Of a stretch of DNA of 15,883 nucleotides, positions 15,656 through 15,883 are shown in pieces. The stretch comes from CAYWMD01 sp964458575 (GTDB lineage: Bacteria; Verrucomicrobiota; Verrucomicrobiia; Limisphaerales; JADLHS01), in assembly GCA_964458575.1 (NCBI GenBank), contig CAYWMD010000094.1, positions 1 through 15,883 of the forward strand, read 5' to 3'. The notes below the pieces were generated by a model that saw only the letters and a program-made list of their open reading frames with translations, was not told the DNA's origin and made no database searches. Within the stretch, counting starts at the first letter, position 1; the number at the start of each line of letters is the position of its first letter. The position numbers and the translations under genes are program-made.

Positions 15656-15781
15656 CGCCCGCAGCTTGGCTTGTAAAAGCGGGCTTGTCGAGCCACGGAT
15701 GTTCTCCGGAAACGACCGGACCGGCGTTGTCAGCGGTTCTGCGCCTGTGAACAGTGTGTGAATGATTTGTAAAAAAATCCT

Positions 15782-15810
15782 TTGACAAATTTTGAGGCAC
15801 CGGCTACACA
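15782..15810 (+). promoter_or_regulatory. Possible sigma-70-type promoter reading out of the window
   Basis: A perfect TTGACA at 15782-15787 is followed, after exactly 17 bp, by TACACA at 15805-15810, which matches TATAAT at three of six positions. The surrounding 15760-15795 is AT-rich in an otherwise GC-rich window. If it is used, transcription would begin near 15817, downstream of the ATG at 15810. So either that ATG is not the start of the next gene or the promoter call is wrong. Confidence 0.35.
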
Positions 15811-15883
15811 TGAGTCATTCGGGTAGCAGTACGTTTCTTCAGCGGGGTTCCCCACCCCCACCTCCTTGGCGTCTGCTGCCCGA
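15810..15883 (+). CDS. Possible start of a gene cut by the window end
   Basis: An ATG at 15810 opens a frame that has no stop to the end of the window (24 codons: MSHSGSSTFLQRG, then five prolines, then WRLLP). The region after the last - strand gene needs some explanation, and the promoter-like sequence points this way. However, 24 codons cannot prove a gene, and no ribosome-binding site is visible. Confidence 0.3.
   Translation, partial: MSHSGSSTFLQRGSPPPPPWRLLP

Noticed and set aside
15656..15811. N-terminal extension of the zinc-ribbon hypothetical protein to an ATG at 15811.
   Set aside because: The 52 extra residues look random and cover an AT-rich intergenic stretch with a promoter-like sequence; the ATG at 15655 begins coherent helical sequence.

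Overview
The window most likely comes from a Verrucomicrobiota genome, by gene content something like the Pedosphaera/Limisphaera group. Four things point there: a giant secreted protein built from Ig-like and SBBP propeller repeats with a C-terminal module of a type I associate with that group, a microcompartment shell gene, a heparinase-fold polysaccharide lyase, and several families of short hairpin repeats between genes. Gene starts mostly lack a clear Shine-Dalgarno sequence. The taxonomic placement is inference, since there is no rRNA or other marker. I see no tRNA, rRNA, CRISPR array, transposase or phage gene.

Left part (1-2810, + strand): a tandem-domain shell protein resembling PduT, which keeps the pore cysteine that holds a 4Fe-4S cluster in PduT, followed by a secreted heparinase II/III-like lyase. 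A 134-bp repeat element with 26-bp inverted ends separates them and extends the lyase reading frame upstream of its likely start. A polysaccharide lyase beside a microcompartment gene would fit sugar-acid or deoxysugar use, but the rest of any microcompartment locus lies outside the window.

Middle (2816-5504, - strand): a tightly packed leftward cluster of proB (glutamate 5-kinase), an M28-family metallopeptidase without a signal peptide, and mazG (nucleotide pyrophosphohydrolase). mazG carries an in-frame hairpin-pair repeat that encodes about 25 residues. proB runs divergently from an M42-family aminopeptidase (5795-6865, +), with an inverted pair of hairpin repeats between them.

Centre to right (6909-14279, +): one 2456-residue exported protein occupies almost half the window. 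Its order is signal peptide, Ig-like domain, a propeller-like region, four Ig-like domains, three SBBP propellers of seven repeats each (separated by single Ig-like domains), a last Ig-like domain, and two related C-terminal modules. It is probably a surface or secreted binding protein.

Right end: a membrane-anchored AsmA-like protein and a hypothetical protein with CC/CxxC cysteines lie on the - strand. A promoter-like sequence and the first codons of a possible + strand gene run off the window. I see no single new multi-gene system. The most unusual items are the triple seven-bladed propeller architecture, the repeat domesticated within mazG, and the PduT-like shell protein next to a lyase.
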